Assembly: GCA_012517285.1 (NCBI GenBank)
Contig: JAAYVG010000012.1
Span: 1 to 64,000 of the forward strand
Reading direction: 5' to 3'
From: Elusimicrobiota bacterium
Lineage (GTDB): Bacteria; Elusimicrobiota; Elusimicrobia; Elusimicrobiales; UBA9959
DNA length: 64,000 bases
Shown here: positions 25,759-39,100 of the stretch, one piece after another
How the letters are laid out: each line of letters begins with the position of its first letter
Numbering within the stretch: position 1 is the first letter of the stretch
The notes under the pieces: generated by a model
The model's input: the letters and a program-made list of their open reading frames with translations, nothing else
The model's database searches: none
Told to the model about the DNA's origin: nothing
Translations under genes and position numbers: made by a program

Positions 25759-25848
25759 TTTTGTGTGGGGGAAATTGGGTTTGATTCCCGTGCTGCCCCG
25801 CAACGGTAAAGCTCCTTTAAGGAGATGAGCCCGGACTATCACACAAAA
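25759..25848 (+). ncRNA. Cobalamin riboswitch aptamer (short form)
   Basis: The stretch contains GGGGGAA, then GATTCCCGTGCTGCCCCGCAACGGTAA (written here as two blocks: GATTCCCGTGCTG and CCCCGCAACGGTAA), then a small hairpin CTCCTTTAAGGAG, then ATGAGCCCGGACTATCACAC. These are the conserved pieces of the B12-box riboswitch. The outer stem pairs TTTTGTGTG (25759-25767) with CACACAAAA (25840-25848). At about 90 nt it is compact, lacking the long peripheral arm. It stands before a BtuB-like receptor gene, as expected for B12 repression of uptake. Confidence 0.92.
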
Positions 25849-25885
25849 AAATATCCTTCGTGGGAGGGTTGTGCGTTTATATACA

Positions 25886-25926
25886 GTGCCTTTCCGTGAA
25901 GCATTGGATAACCTCGCGGGAGGCAC
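25886..25926 (+). promoter_or_regulatory. Riboswitch expression-platform hairpin hiding the Shine-Dalgarno
   Basis: GTGCCTTTC at 25886-25894 can pair over nine bases with GGGAGGCAC at 25918-25926. The latter contains the GGGAGG ribosome-binding site of the receptor gene (GTG start at 25929). There is no U-tract, so control looks translational. Confidence 0.7.
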
Positions 25927-25928
25927 TT

Positions 25929-27743
25929 GTGGAAAAGATATTCTTGTTGTTAGTGTTTTGTTTACTCTTTGTATCCTCTCTAAAATCTGGAGATACAGAG
26001 ATATTTTTATCACTTAAAAGAGATAGCACATCCTACCAGTTGCCATATTCTTACGGCAGTTCTGTTGAACATTACAAAGTTAAGGAAGATAAAATTACTG
26101 ATTCATTAAAACTATCACCATCAGTTTTTGTGAAAGAAAATTCAGAGGATTATGGAGTTTCGCTTATTTCAATAAGGGGTTTTACATCAAATCAAACTTC
26201 TGTTGTTTATGATGGTTTCAAGTTTCCAAAGGATCTTACTCAAACATATGATCTTTCCATACTTCCACCTGCATCGTCATCTGAGGTATATCTTTTAAAA
26301 GGTGGGTGGTCATCGGTTTATGGCTCTGACTCTGAGGGAGGTGTGGTTGCAATAAAAACTCAGGATTTAAAACCAAACACTCAAACCGCTGTATTAAATG
26401 TAGAAAGGGGAAGCTATAACTCCGATAGATACTATATAAAATCAGGATTTTCAAAGGATAAATTTTTCATAATAACTGAGGCTGAAAATTATTCTTCAAA
26501 TGGTTTTCAAGAAAATTCTTCCGCAAACAAAAATTCTCTTATTATGAAATTGGGTTATGATTTTGATGATTATGGGAAGCTTACTCTAAGCGGTTTTGGA
26601 GTGAAGCTTAAAACCGATCTGCCATCAGGTACACCTGTTGATGTATCCCAATTCAACGGTAAGAGAGAAAAAAAAGCAAACACCCCTTATGACTGGCAGG
26701 ATAATGAAAATATTTTTTTGAGTTTTAAACATCAGTTAGAGATAGATGACACAAAATTAACAATTTCATACGCAAGAAACAATATAACTAAAAATGCATA
26801 TCAGTGGTCAGCTCTTACAAATATAAAGACATACTCAGATGATTTTATGCTCAATATGAGCTTTAATCAGCTCAATCTTGGTTTTGAGCTGGATAAAAAC
26901 TATTTAAGATCAGATGATTATGGGAATCACTCCATAGAAAACTATGGATATTTTATAAACTCAAATAAGAATATCGGAAGTGACTTAAAAGTTTACTGGT
27001 ATTTAAGATATGATAATAACAAAAATTATTCTGATGTTTTAAGTCACAGGTTTGCGACTGAATATTTCCTTACAGAGGACATAAGCCTCTCATATGCTGT
27101 TTCAAAATCATGGAGGAGTCCATCATTTGCTGATATATACGGTAGTCAGATCTACTGGATTCCACCAAATCCTTATATAAAGCCTGAAAAATCGCTTGGG
27201 AATGAACTCTCAATGAAGCTATCTCTGAACAATTTTGAACTGACAGTTTCAGGCTATTATTACGATATAACTGATAAGATCAGCTATGATCCACTTACAT
27301 ATAGGGCTGTGAATTTAGCTGAAGGATATAATAAGGGTATTGAGGGCCTATCATCATATAATATAGATCTATTCAAATTTTCAATCGGTGGGAATATTAT
27401 GAGGGTTATGGGCAGGGAAAGCGGCGGATATAAAACTCTTCCATACATACCCGAGTATAAGTTTGTTTTTATAACACAGTATCAGAATATAAAACTTTTT
27501 GATATAGTATTTAAAACAGAAAGATATGGCAAATATTTTACTATGCCAGAAAAAAAAGGGAAAGAAGTTCCTTCATATACCATTTCATCAATAAGTATTA
27601 CAAGAAAGATATCTGATTTAAAGATATTTTTATCAGTTGATAATATATTTAATGAAAGGTATGCTACAAATGCCGATAGCTTTAATGGATACTTCCCAGG
27701 AAAACCAAGAAACATCAATGCTGGGGCAAGCATAAACTTCTGA
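25929..27743 (+). CDS. btuB: TonB-dependent vitamin B12 receptor, BtuB-like
   Basis: The GTG at 25929 is chosen because GGGAGG lies 6 nt upstream and a signal peptide follows (MEKIFLLLVFCLLFVSSLKS). The 604-residue product is close to E. coli BtuB in length. A plug domain (about 45-150) shows SLISIRGF, VVYDGFKFP, VYLLKGGWSSVYGSDSEGGVV, followed by a barrel with a RSPSFADIYG motif (about 397) and a NIFNERYA segment near the end, terminating in phenylalanine as outer-membrane barrels do. No clear TonB box is seen. The upstream B12 riboswitch supports cobalamin or corrinoid as substrate. Confidence 0.88.
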   Translation: MEKIFLLLVFCLLFVSSLKSGDTEIFLSLKRDSTSYQLPYSYGSSVEHYKVKEDKITDSLKLSPSVFVKENSEDYGVSLISIRGFTSNQTSVVYDGFKFPKDLTQTYDLSILPPASSSEVYLLKGGWSSVYGSDSEGGVVAIKTQDLKPNTQTAVLNVERGSYNSDRYYIKSGFSKDKFFIITEAENYSSNGFQENSSANKNSLIMKLGYDFDDYGKLTLSGFGVKLKTDLPSGTPVDVSQFNGKREKKANTPYDWQDNENIFLSFKHQLEIDDTKLTISYARNNITKNAYQWSALTNIKTYSDDFMLNMSFNQLNLGFELDKNYLRSDDYGNHSIENYGYFINSNKNIGSDLKVYWYLRYDNNKNYSDVLSHRFATEYFLTEDISLSYAVSKSWRSPSFADIYGSQIYWIPPNPYIKPEKSLGNELSMKLSLNNFELTVSGYYYDITDKISYDPLTYRAVNLAEGYNKGIEGLSSYNIDLFKFSIGGNIMRVMGRESGGYKTLPYIPEYKFVFITQYQNIKLFDIVFKTERYGKYFTMPEKKGKEVPSYTISSISITRKISDLKIFLSVDNIFNERYATNADSFNGYFPGKPRNINAGASINF

Positions 27744-27799
27744 TTTAATATTCAAAAATTTTGTCTGAAATTATAAAGTTGTTATAATATAATTATACT

Positions 27800-27871
<72 letters not shown>

Positions 27872-27881
27872 TTTTTTATTT

Positions 27882-28061
27882 TTAGTGATTGTGGCAGCCG
27901 CATCCATGACAGCATCCCCCAGATCCACAATCATCATCAACTGCTGAATTGTTCTTTCTTAACCCAACTATTTCATCTGAAACCTTTATAACCTTTTTAA
28001 GCTTTTTATCATATATGTACTTTCCTGTTTTAACCTCTTTTTTTTCTTCCTTATTTATCAT
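27882..28061 (-). CDS. Small Cys/His-rich protein (putative metal-binding)
   Basis: This 59-residue frame reads MINKEEKKEVKTGKYIYDKK at the start and ends CGSGGCCHGCGCHNH: five Cys and two His in the last 15 residues. The start has GAGG 5 nt upstream on the minus strand. The first 45 residues are lysine-rich. The tail resembles metal-binding tails such as that of SlyD in composition only; I do not assign a family. It converges on the tRNA-Thr gene, ending 10 nt from it. Confidence 0.55.
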   Translation of the reverse strand: MINKEEKKEVKTGKYIYDKKLKKVIKVSDEIVGLRKNNSAVDDDCGSGGCCHGCGCHNH

Positions 28062-28133
28062 AAAACCTCATACTGATTCTTTTATATTTATTAAACTAAT
28101 ATATTTTATAATTTTTATCAATATTATTATATT

Positions 28134-28389
28134 AGGAGGCACTAAAAAAGTTGTTTGGTTATTTAATGGAAACAGATGTCAGAAGTCAGATGACAGAAAA
28201 CAGAAAGCAGAACTTAAAGGAACTCCTTATTTATCTGATATCTGATTTCTGACTTCTGACCCCTGTTTTGATGGGGATTTGTCGTTTTCTTCTTAACCTC
28301 AATCTTAATCTTAGACTTAATCTTAACCTTAACCTTAACCTGCAGTTACATTGTCCTAAACCTTCACCGTTAGACTTTTTCAGTACCCT
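28134..28389 (-). mobile_element. MITE-like element R4 (reverse copy of R2)
   Basis: Read on the minus strand it begins AGGGTACTGAAAAAGTCTAA and runs through the same GGTTTAGGACAATGTAACTG block and GTTAAG/GATTAAG hexamers as 13771-14036. A hairpin of heptamer repeats follows (arms 28171-28210 and 28235-28265) around AAGGAACTCCTT. The opposite end is AGGAGGCACTAAAAAAGTT, a diverged inverted copy of the terminus. There is no transposase. Together with the following pseudogene it fills the gap up to yajQ. Confidence 0.75.
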
Positions 28390-28410
28390 GTAATATCTGT
28401 CAAAAGGATT

Positions 28411-28722
28411 ATGGATATTTTAAATCTCCTCAAGAAATTATTTTGTTCCATCTTCAGAGATGATCAAAGAGATTTCAGAAAAAAATTTTTCAAGTGAATC
28501 ATCTCTGAGAATAAAAATGCTAAACTTGTTTTGAAAGACTTTGAGTATTACAGAATGATGATAGAGTTTGATGATGAACTTTTAAAATTAACAGAGCCAA
28601 TATAAAATGAGAGAATTTATAACACCATTTGGAATATAACCAGTAGCATCAATTTTGAAAAGAAGCTTGAAAAAGCTTGGAAAAATATTAAAAAAATGAT
28701 ATTTATATTAATAGCTAATTAA
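28411..28722 (+). pseudogene. Decayed small gene with two internal stops
   Basis: One frame of 103 codons from ATG 28411 stays open except for TGA at 28495 and TAA at 28603. The translation is lysine- and isoleucine-rich (MDILNLLKKLFCSIFRDD..., ...LVLKDFEYYRMMIEFDDELL..., ...NFEKKLEKAWKNIKKMI) and looks like a genuine helical protein. It ends within the Shine-Dalgarno of yajQ. No family recognised. Two different stop types make recoding unlikely; loss of function is the simpler reading. Confidence 0.5.
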
Positions 28723-28731
28723 GGAGGTAAT

Positions 28732-29226
28732 ATGGCAGATTTTAGTTTTGATATCGTTTCAAAGGTTGATATGACTCTCGTGGATGAGTCTGTCTCTATA
28801 GCTTTGAAAGAGATAACCAATAGATATGATTTCAAGGATACGAATTCGGAAATAAGCATTGATAAAAAAGAAAATAAAATTTTTCTTACATCAAGCGATG
28901 AGTACAGAGTTAAAACACTTTATGATATACTGCTGACGAGGATGAGCAAGAGAGGATTACCGCTTAAAAATTTTACAGTTGAAAAAATTGAGAATGCTCT
29001 TGGCTCAAGAGCAAGGATGGTTGTTAAGATTCAGCAGGGGATACCATCAGAAAAGGCAAAGGAGATCACAAAGCTGATAAAGGATTTAAAGCTTAAAGTC
29101 AATGCTCAAATACAGGGAGATTCTATAAGAATTTCTTCCAGATCAAAGGATGAGCTTCAATCTCTAATTGCTACTCTTAAGTCAAAGGATTTTGGGATAA
29201 CACTGTCCTTTACAAATTACAGATAG
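28732..29226 (+). CDS. yajQ: YajQ family nucleotide-binding protein
   Basis: The 164-residue protein matches the YajQ/UPF0234 family from start to end: MADFSFDIVSKVDM, then EITNRYDFKDTNSEI (about 26-40), the repeated ferredoxin-like halves, and the C-terminal SKDFGITLSFTNYR. Family members bind nucleotides, and some bind cyclic di-GMP. The gene has a strong AAGGAGG 5 nt before ATG and stands alone ahead of the rRNA promoters. Confidence 0.94.
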   Translation: MADFSFDIVSKVDMTLVDESVSIALKEITNRYDFKDTNSEISIDKKENKIFLTSSDEYRVKTLYDILLTRMSKRGLPLKNFTVEKIENALGSRARMVVKIQQGIPSEKAKEITKLIKDLKLKVNAQIQGDSIRISSRSKDELQSLIATLKSKDFGITLSFTNYR

Positions 29227-29290
29227 AGTTCTCTAAATTTTTATTTTTTATTTTTAAAATTTATTTTTTTTCATAGGGGAAAAATATACT

Positions 29291-29320
29291 TGACAATGTT
29301 TTAGAAATTATGCTAAAATA
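29291..29320 (+). promoter_or_regulatory. rRNA operon promoter P1
   Basis: TTGACA (29291-29296), an 18-nt spacer and TAAAAT (29315-29320). It is the first of two tandem promoters with the same spacing upstream of 16S. Confidence 0.75.
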
Positions 29321-29397
29321 ATTTTATTGTTAAAGTTCTCTACTCAAAAGAAGTAAAAAAAGTTTTTCAAAAAAAATGTAATATTAAAAAAAAAGAC

Positions 29398-29427
29398 TTG
29401 ACAAAGTCTTTAGAAAAATAATAAAAT
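29398..29427 (+). promoter_or_regulatory. rRNA operon promoter P2
   Basis: TTGACA (29398-29403), an 18-nt spacer and TAAAAT (29422-29427). It lies 107 nt downstream of P1 with the same geometry and about 210 nt before 16S. Confidence 0.75.
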
Positions 29428-29472
29428 AAATTTATAGTTGTAAGAACCTGTTGTAAAAAGACAGGAAGTTTT

Positions 29473-29541
29473 TGTTCTCTTAAATTTTAGTGTATGAGCA
29501 GGCACCCTTCAATCCTGAGTGATCAGGAAAAAGAATGGGTG
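29473..29541 (+). promoter_or_regulatory. rRNA leader: boxA-like site and GNRA hairpin
   Basis: TGTTCTCTTAA at 29473-29483 resembles the boxA antitermination element (consensus TGCTCTTTAACA). It is followed by a two-step hairpin: CACCC (29503) with GGGTG (29537-29541), and inside it TCCTGA/TCAGGA closing a GTGA loop. The remainder of 29227-29635 is very T-rich and shows nothing else. Confidence 0.5.
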
Positions 29542-29635
29542 TATGTCAACCTTGAATTACAAGTTAAGTTAAAGTAACCGAAGTAAATTATACGGTGTTT
29601 ATTATATAGAGTCTCATTTCAAATTCTCCAGATTT

Positions 29636-31146
<1,511 letters not shown>

Positions 31147-31237
31147 AAATAACTTCAGATCTTTGGATCTGTTGTTATAGGCCGATCCCATTCTTTTTGT
31201 GTTTCGGCACAGTTGGAGGGTGGCTGCTCATACATAT

Positions 31238-31393
31238 TAGTGGTCAGTGTCCAGTGGTTAGTGATCAGCAAAACCAAAACAGTGATCAGTGGACAGTGGT
31301 CAGAAAAGACAAAAAGCAATAGTGATTAGTGCCCAGTTAAAATAAGGGATTTCCTTAATTGCTGACTACTGATAACTGATCACTGACAACTGT
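31238..31393 (+). repeat. Heptamer-repeat hairpin inserted in the 16S-tRNA-Ile spacer
   Basis: The left side holds repeated (A/C)AGTG.TCAGTG-type heptamers (31239-31269 and 31280-31303). The right side holds the inverted forms (CTGACTACTGATAACTGATC and on, 31361-31392). Between them lies AATAAGGGATTTCCTTAATT, a near-palindrome like the centre of the element at 28134. The transcript could fold into a long imperfect hairpin. The rest of the spacer (31147-31432) shows nothing else. Confidence 0.7.
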
Positions 31394-31432
31394 TTTTAAG
31401 TCCCACTCTTTGTTCCTTTAAAAGGACAAGAG

Positions 31433-31506
31433 GGGCTCATAGCTCAGATGGCTAGAGCGTACCCCTGATAAGGGTAAGGTCGGTGGTTCGATTCCACCTG
31501 GGCCCA
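31433..31506 (+). tRNA. tRNA-Ile (anticodon GAT)
   Basis: Acceptor arms GGGCTCA and TGGGCCC (one G-U pair), D-arm AGCTCAGATGGCTAGAGC, anticodon stem TACCC/GGGTA around CTGATAA, T-arm GGTTCGATTCC. It stands in the usual rRNA spacer position; CCA is not encoded. Confidence 0.97.
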
Positions 31507-31510
31507 TAAG

Positions 31511-31583
31511 GGGGCAGTAGCTCAGTTGGGAGAGCGCCTGCTTTGCAAGCAGGAGGTCGCCGGTTCGAACCCGGTCTGCTCCA
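31511..31583 (+). tRNA. tRNA-Ala (anticodon TGC)
   Basis: Acceptor arms GGGGCAG and CTGCTCC, D-arm AGCTCAGTTGGGAGAGC, anticodon stem CCTGC/GCAGG around TTTGCAA, T-arm CGGTTCGAACCCG. It is 4 nt after tRNA-Ile. CCA is not encoded. Confidence 0.97.
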
Positions 31584-31714
31584 AAGAAAATAAAGATTTT
31601 ATGTTGTTCTGTTCTCTAATATATTAAGCGTCAATAAGTGTCTTCAAAAGAGATTTTGAAAAATCTCTTTATTTAAGATAATAGTAGATAAGACTTAGTA
31701 GAATCGTAGAATAA

Positions 31715-34729
<3,015 letters not shown>

Positions 34730-34778
34730 ATTTTTCGATTCTATGCAAATATTTGTTGATTGCTTAATATAAATTTTA

Positions 34779-34901
<123 letters not shown>

Positions 34902-34940
34902 GTAGATTTTTAGTAAAATATTGTTTTTTGAGGTAAAATA

Positions 34941-35477
34941 ATGGCTAATCTGACCAAATCAAAAAAAGTTGAAATATCAAAGAAAGTGCAGGAAGATCTG
35001 ATAAAGAATGATGTTATTTTTATAACCTTTGATGGTTTGAATTTTGGTCAGTTGCAGCAGCTTAGGGATAAGCTTAAAGAGTATAAGTCGTCTTTTAAGA
35101 TAATGAGAAATTCTGTTCTTTTTTATGCCTCCAAAGATGGTGGGATGATTAAAGATGATAAGAGGCCTGATTTTTTTAAAGGACCGACTGCTGCTATACT
35201 TCTTTCTGATCCAGATGAGATTTCAAACGTTTCAAAATTGCTGGTTGACTTTTCAAAATCAAATCCATCCCTTAGAATTAAGGGTGGGTTCATGTCCAAG
35301 GATGTTATAACTGCTGATGTCGTTAAACAGATTTCCAGAGTTGGTTCAAAGAAAGACGTTATGGCTAAACTTGCTGGCTCTCTATATGCTTCACTTTCAA
35401 ACATAAGAAATGTGATAGAGGCACCTATAAGAGATCTGGCCTATGTTGTTGATGCGTTGAAGGATCAGAAAAAGTAA
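34941..35477 (+). CDS. rplJ: Large-subunit ribosomal protein L10
   Basis: The 178-residue protein anchors L7/L12 dimers on the ribosome stalk. It shows the L10 pattern: MANLTKSKKVEISKKVQEDL at the start, the RNA-binding FDGLNFGQLQQLRDKLK, RNSVLFYA, and the helical C-terminus that holds L7/L12. It begins only 39 nt after the 5S gene with GAGG before ATG. No terminator hairpin and no room for a standard L10 leader exist in that gap, so it is probably transcribed from the rRNA promoters. rplK and rplA, its usual upstream partners, are absent. Confidence 0.95.
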   Translation: MANLTKSKKVEISKKVQEDLIKNDVIFITFDGLNFGQLQQLRDKLKEYKSSFKIMRNSVLFYASKDGGMIKDDKRPDFFKGPTAAILLSDPDEISNVSKLLVDFSKSNPSLRIKGGFMSKDVITADVVKQISRVGSKKDVMAKLAGSLYASLSNIRNVIEAPIRDLAYVVDALKDQKK

Positions 35478-35483
35478 TACTCT

Positions 35484-35554
35484 GGGAAATCCGGTAGTCC
35501 CTTTGTGGGTAAACCATCTATCGATGGGCTATTCAAAAAATCCTGGTATCAGGA
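35484..35554 (+). promoter_or_regulatory. Structured rplJ-rplL intergenic RNA
   Basis: Small hairpins in a row can form in this 90-nt gap: CCC/GGG (35499-35509), CCATC-TATC-GATGG (35514-35527) and TCCTG-GTAT-CAGGA (35541-35554). The last lies directly ahead of the AAGGAG site of rplL. A role in setting L7/L12 versus L10 output is inference. Confidence 0.4.
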
Positions 35555-35567
35555 ATAAGGAGATAAA

Positions 35568-35963
35568 ATGGCTGAAAAACTTACAAAAGATCAAATTGTT
35601 GATGCAATAGCTAACTTAACTGTAATGGAATTAAGTGAGCTTGTAAAATCTATAGAGGATAAATTTGGAGTGAAAGCTGCACCTGCTGTTGGTGTTGCTG
35701 TAGCTCAGGCTCCTGCAGGTGGTGCTCAGTCAGCAGCAGAGGAAAAGACAGAGTTTACTGTTGTCCTTAAAGCAGTTCCAGATGCGACAAAAAAGATATC
35801 TGTTATTAAAGTTGTAAGAGAGATAACAGGTCTTGGACTTGCTGAGTCAAAGACATTGGTTGAGAGTGCTCCAAAGGATGTGAAGGCTAATGTTGATAAG
35901 AAAACAGCTGATGAGCTTAAGAAAAAGCTTGAGGATGCAGGAGCACAGGTAGAGTTGAAATAA
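35568..35963 (+). CDS. rplL: Ribosomal protein L7/L12
   Basis: The 131-residue stalk protein binds elongation factors. It has the N-terminal dimerisation helices, an Ala/Gly hinge ([18 protein letters not shown], about 43-60), and the C-terminal domain with [40 protein letters not shown] and the final [11 protein letters not shown]. Its AAGGAG site is 6 nt before ATG. Confidence 0.97.
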   Translation: MAEKLTKDQIVDAIANLTVMELSELVKSIEDKFGVKAAPAVGVAVAQAPAGGAQSAAEEKTEFTVVLKAVPDATKKISVIKVVREITGLGLAESKTLVESAPKDVKANVDKKTADELKKKLEDAGAQVELK

Positions 35964-35997
35964 AAAAGTGTACTATATTCTTCAGATATTTTAAAGA

Positions 35998-36037
35998 ATG
36001 ATATCTTCCTCCGACAGGAGGGAGATATCATCTTTTC
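35998..36037 (+). terminator. rplL-rpoB attenuator or partial terminator
   Basis: A 15-bp stem, ATGATATCTTCCTCC against GGAGGGAGATATCAT with a GACA loop, is followed by CTTTTCT. The weak U-tract suggests partial termination or an RNase III-type processing site, as found between rplL and rpoB in other bacteria. Confidence 0.65.
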
Positions 36038-36120
36038 TCGGTGTGTCAAGTCTTTTTATTTATTTTCTCTAAAAAGATCGTGTTTTAGAAATAATTATAG
36101 TTTATAAACCAGAGGTCAAT

Positions 36121-39100
36121 ATGAAAAAATTCAACGAACAGTTTAATTTTTCAAAAATAGGTAATGTTCTTGAGATGCCTGATCTCCTTGATATGCAAAA
36201 AAAATCATTTAGGGACTTTTTACAGATTGATGTTGAGCCGGAAAAAAGAGAGATAAAGGGACTTCAAGCATCCTTCGTTGACGTATTCCCTATAGAATCT
36301 AACAATGGTCAGGTCGTTCTTGATTTTGTGAAGTATGAGCTTGGAAAACCAACGTATCTTGGGCCTGAGGAAGCTATATTGAGGGATGGAACATATGCGG
36401 CACCGCTCAAAGCAACTTTTAAACTGATAACAAAAAATAAAAATGGAGAATTGAAAAAAGCCTTTGAAGAGGATGTCACTCTTTGTGAAATACCTATGAT
36501 GACTGATAATGCATCTTTTGTTTTTAATGGAGCTGAAAGGGTTATAGTTAGTCAGCTTCACAGATCTCCTGGAATAATATTTGAAGATGATGAAGAAAAG
36601 AAACAGTCAACTATGGGAAGACCTCTTTATTATGGAAGGATAATACCATACAGAGGAGCATGGATCGAGTTTGAATTTGATCAGGAAAATGTTTTATGGG
36701 CAAGACTGGACAGAAAGAAGAAGGTTCTGGCTACTGTTTTGTTAAGGGCAAGTGGAATAGAAACCAATGCTCAGATGATTGATCTTTTTTATGAGATTGA
36801 GGAGATGGATGTTAATGATTCCACAAGGGAGTCTTTGACTGGTAAATATGTTGCAAGCGATATCATTGATACAAAAACTGGTGAGGTTCTCTGGAATCTT
36901 GAGGATAAATTCGGCAAAAATTTGACAGGAAAGGATATAGATAATTTTATATCCAAGAACGTAAAAACTATTAAGGTGATAAAGGGTAATCCTGATAAGG
37001 ACAATCCAACAATAATTCAAACACTTCTTAAGAATCAGCCCAAGAATTCATTTGAAGCCAAGAATGAAATATATAAGAAGATGAGATCTCAAGAGTATGA
37101 GCCTCCAAAGGAATATATTGAAAACTTTCTTAATGAAATATTTTATAAGAGCATAAGAAGGTATGACTTCTCAGTTGTTGGAAGATACAAGGCTCTAAGA
37201 AAATTAGGACCACTTTATCAGAAGCTTAATGATAAAAATAAGGGATACAAAATACCTGATGAGAAGAATAGACATCTTACTGTTGAAGATCTTATTGTAA
37301 CTATACAATATCTTTTAAATCTTAACAATGAGATAGAAAAAGAAGAATTCAGGCTTGATGATAAAATAAACAAAAAGATAAAAGAGCTTGCAGAAAAGAA
37401 CACAAGAGATTATGATAAAGAAAAAAAGATTTTAAACTATAAGTATGAGATAGATGATATAGATCATCTTGGCAATAGAAGAATAAGATCAGTTGGAGAG
37501 TTGCTTGAAAATCAGATAAGGCTTGGCTTCGTTCAGATGTCAAGATATATAAAGGACAAGATGGCAAAGAGTGAAGGTTCTTTACATCCTAAAAATCTTA
37601 TTAACTCTGCTCCGCTTATTGCAATAATAAGGAAATTTTTTGGGACATCACAGCTTTCACAGTTTATGGATCAGATAAATCCTTTAGCTGAGATGACCCA
37701 TAAGAGAAGGTTGTCAGCATTGGGTCCTGGTGGATTGAACAGAAAGAGAGCTGGATTTGAGGTTAGAGATGTTCATTATACTCATTATGGTAGGGTATGT
37801 CCTATAGAAACTCCTGAGGGTGCAAACATAGGTCTTATTGTTTCTCTTTCTGCATATGCTAAGGTTAATGATTACGGATTGATAGAGACTCCATACAGGG
37901 TTGTTAACAAAAGAAAGATTACTGATGAGATAAATTATATGGATGCAAATGCTGAGGAAGGGATATTTGTTGGACAGGCAAACACAATGATAGAGAATGG
38001 TAGGATAGCTGCGGATCAGGTTTATGGAAGATTGGGAGATGGTTATGTTTATGTCTCATCTGATAAGGTGGAGTATATGGACATATCTCCACTTCAGGTG
38101 TTTTCAGTATCAGCTGCATTGATACCATTCCTTGAAAATGATGATGCAAACAGAGCTCTGATGGGTTCAAACATGCAGAGGCAGGCTGTTCCACTTCTTG
38201 AAACTGAAGCCCCTCTTGTAGCTACCGGCATGGAACCATATGTTGCAAAGGACTCTATGGCGTGTATATCTGCTAAGAGGAGTGGAAAGGTTATTTATGT
38301 GTCATCAAATATGATAGCTGTAAAGCCTGATGAAGGCAATGAGCCTGATATTTATCATCTTACAAAGTTTAGAAGAACAAATCAGGACACATGTATAACT
38401 CAGAATCCTATAGTGATAAGTGGTGACAGGATTAAGAAGGGTCAGATAATAGCCGATGGTCATGCGACTTCTGATGGTCAGTTGGCCCTCGGTAAGAATT
38501 TGCTTGTTACTTTTATGAGCTGGGAAGGTTATAACTTTGAGGATGCTATATTAGTTTCAGAAAGGTTGATAGAGGATGATGTCTTGACGTCAATATTTAT
38601 TCAGGAGTATGAGATAGAGTCAAGGGATACAAAATTAGGGCCTGAGGAAATAACAAGGGATATACCGAATGTAAGCTCCGAGATGCTTTCACATTTGGAT
38701 GAGGATGGAATAGTTGTTCCTTCAACTATGGTAAAACCTGGTGATATACTTGTGGGAAAGGTTTCACCGAGGGGTGAGCAGGCAATGACGCCAGAGGAAA
38801 GGTTGTTAAAGGTTATATTTGGCAAGAAGGCTGAAGAGGTTCAGGACACATCATTAAGGGTTCCACCTGGAGTTTATGGAAAGGTTATAGGAACAAGAGT
38901 TTTTGTGAGGAGAGAAAAACTTTCAAAACCTGAGGAAAAGAAAAGGATAGATGAACTCAAAGCGGAGATGGAAAAGAACATGGATGTTTTAAGGGAGTTC
39001 AGAAAGGAATCCTTGAAGAATGGAGAAAAAGATTCGGATATAGAAAACTTTTATAAATTGATGGAGAAAAAGATAAAGGATAAATACACAAGGGAGATTG

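Noticed and set aside
28495-28497. In-frame TGA as a selenocysteine or recoded codon.
   Set aside because: A TAA stop follows in the same frame and no SECIS-like hairpin or selenoprotein family is seen. Many other genes here end in TGA.
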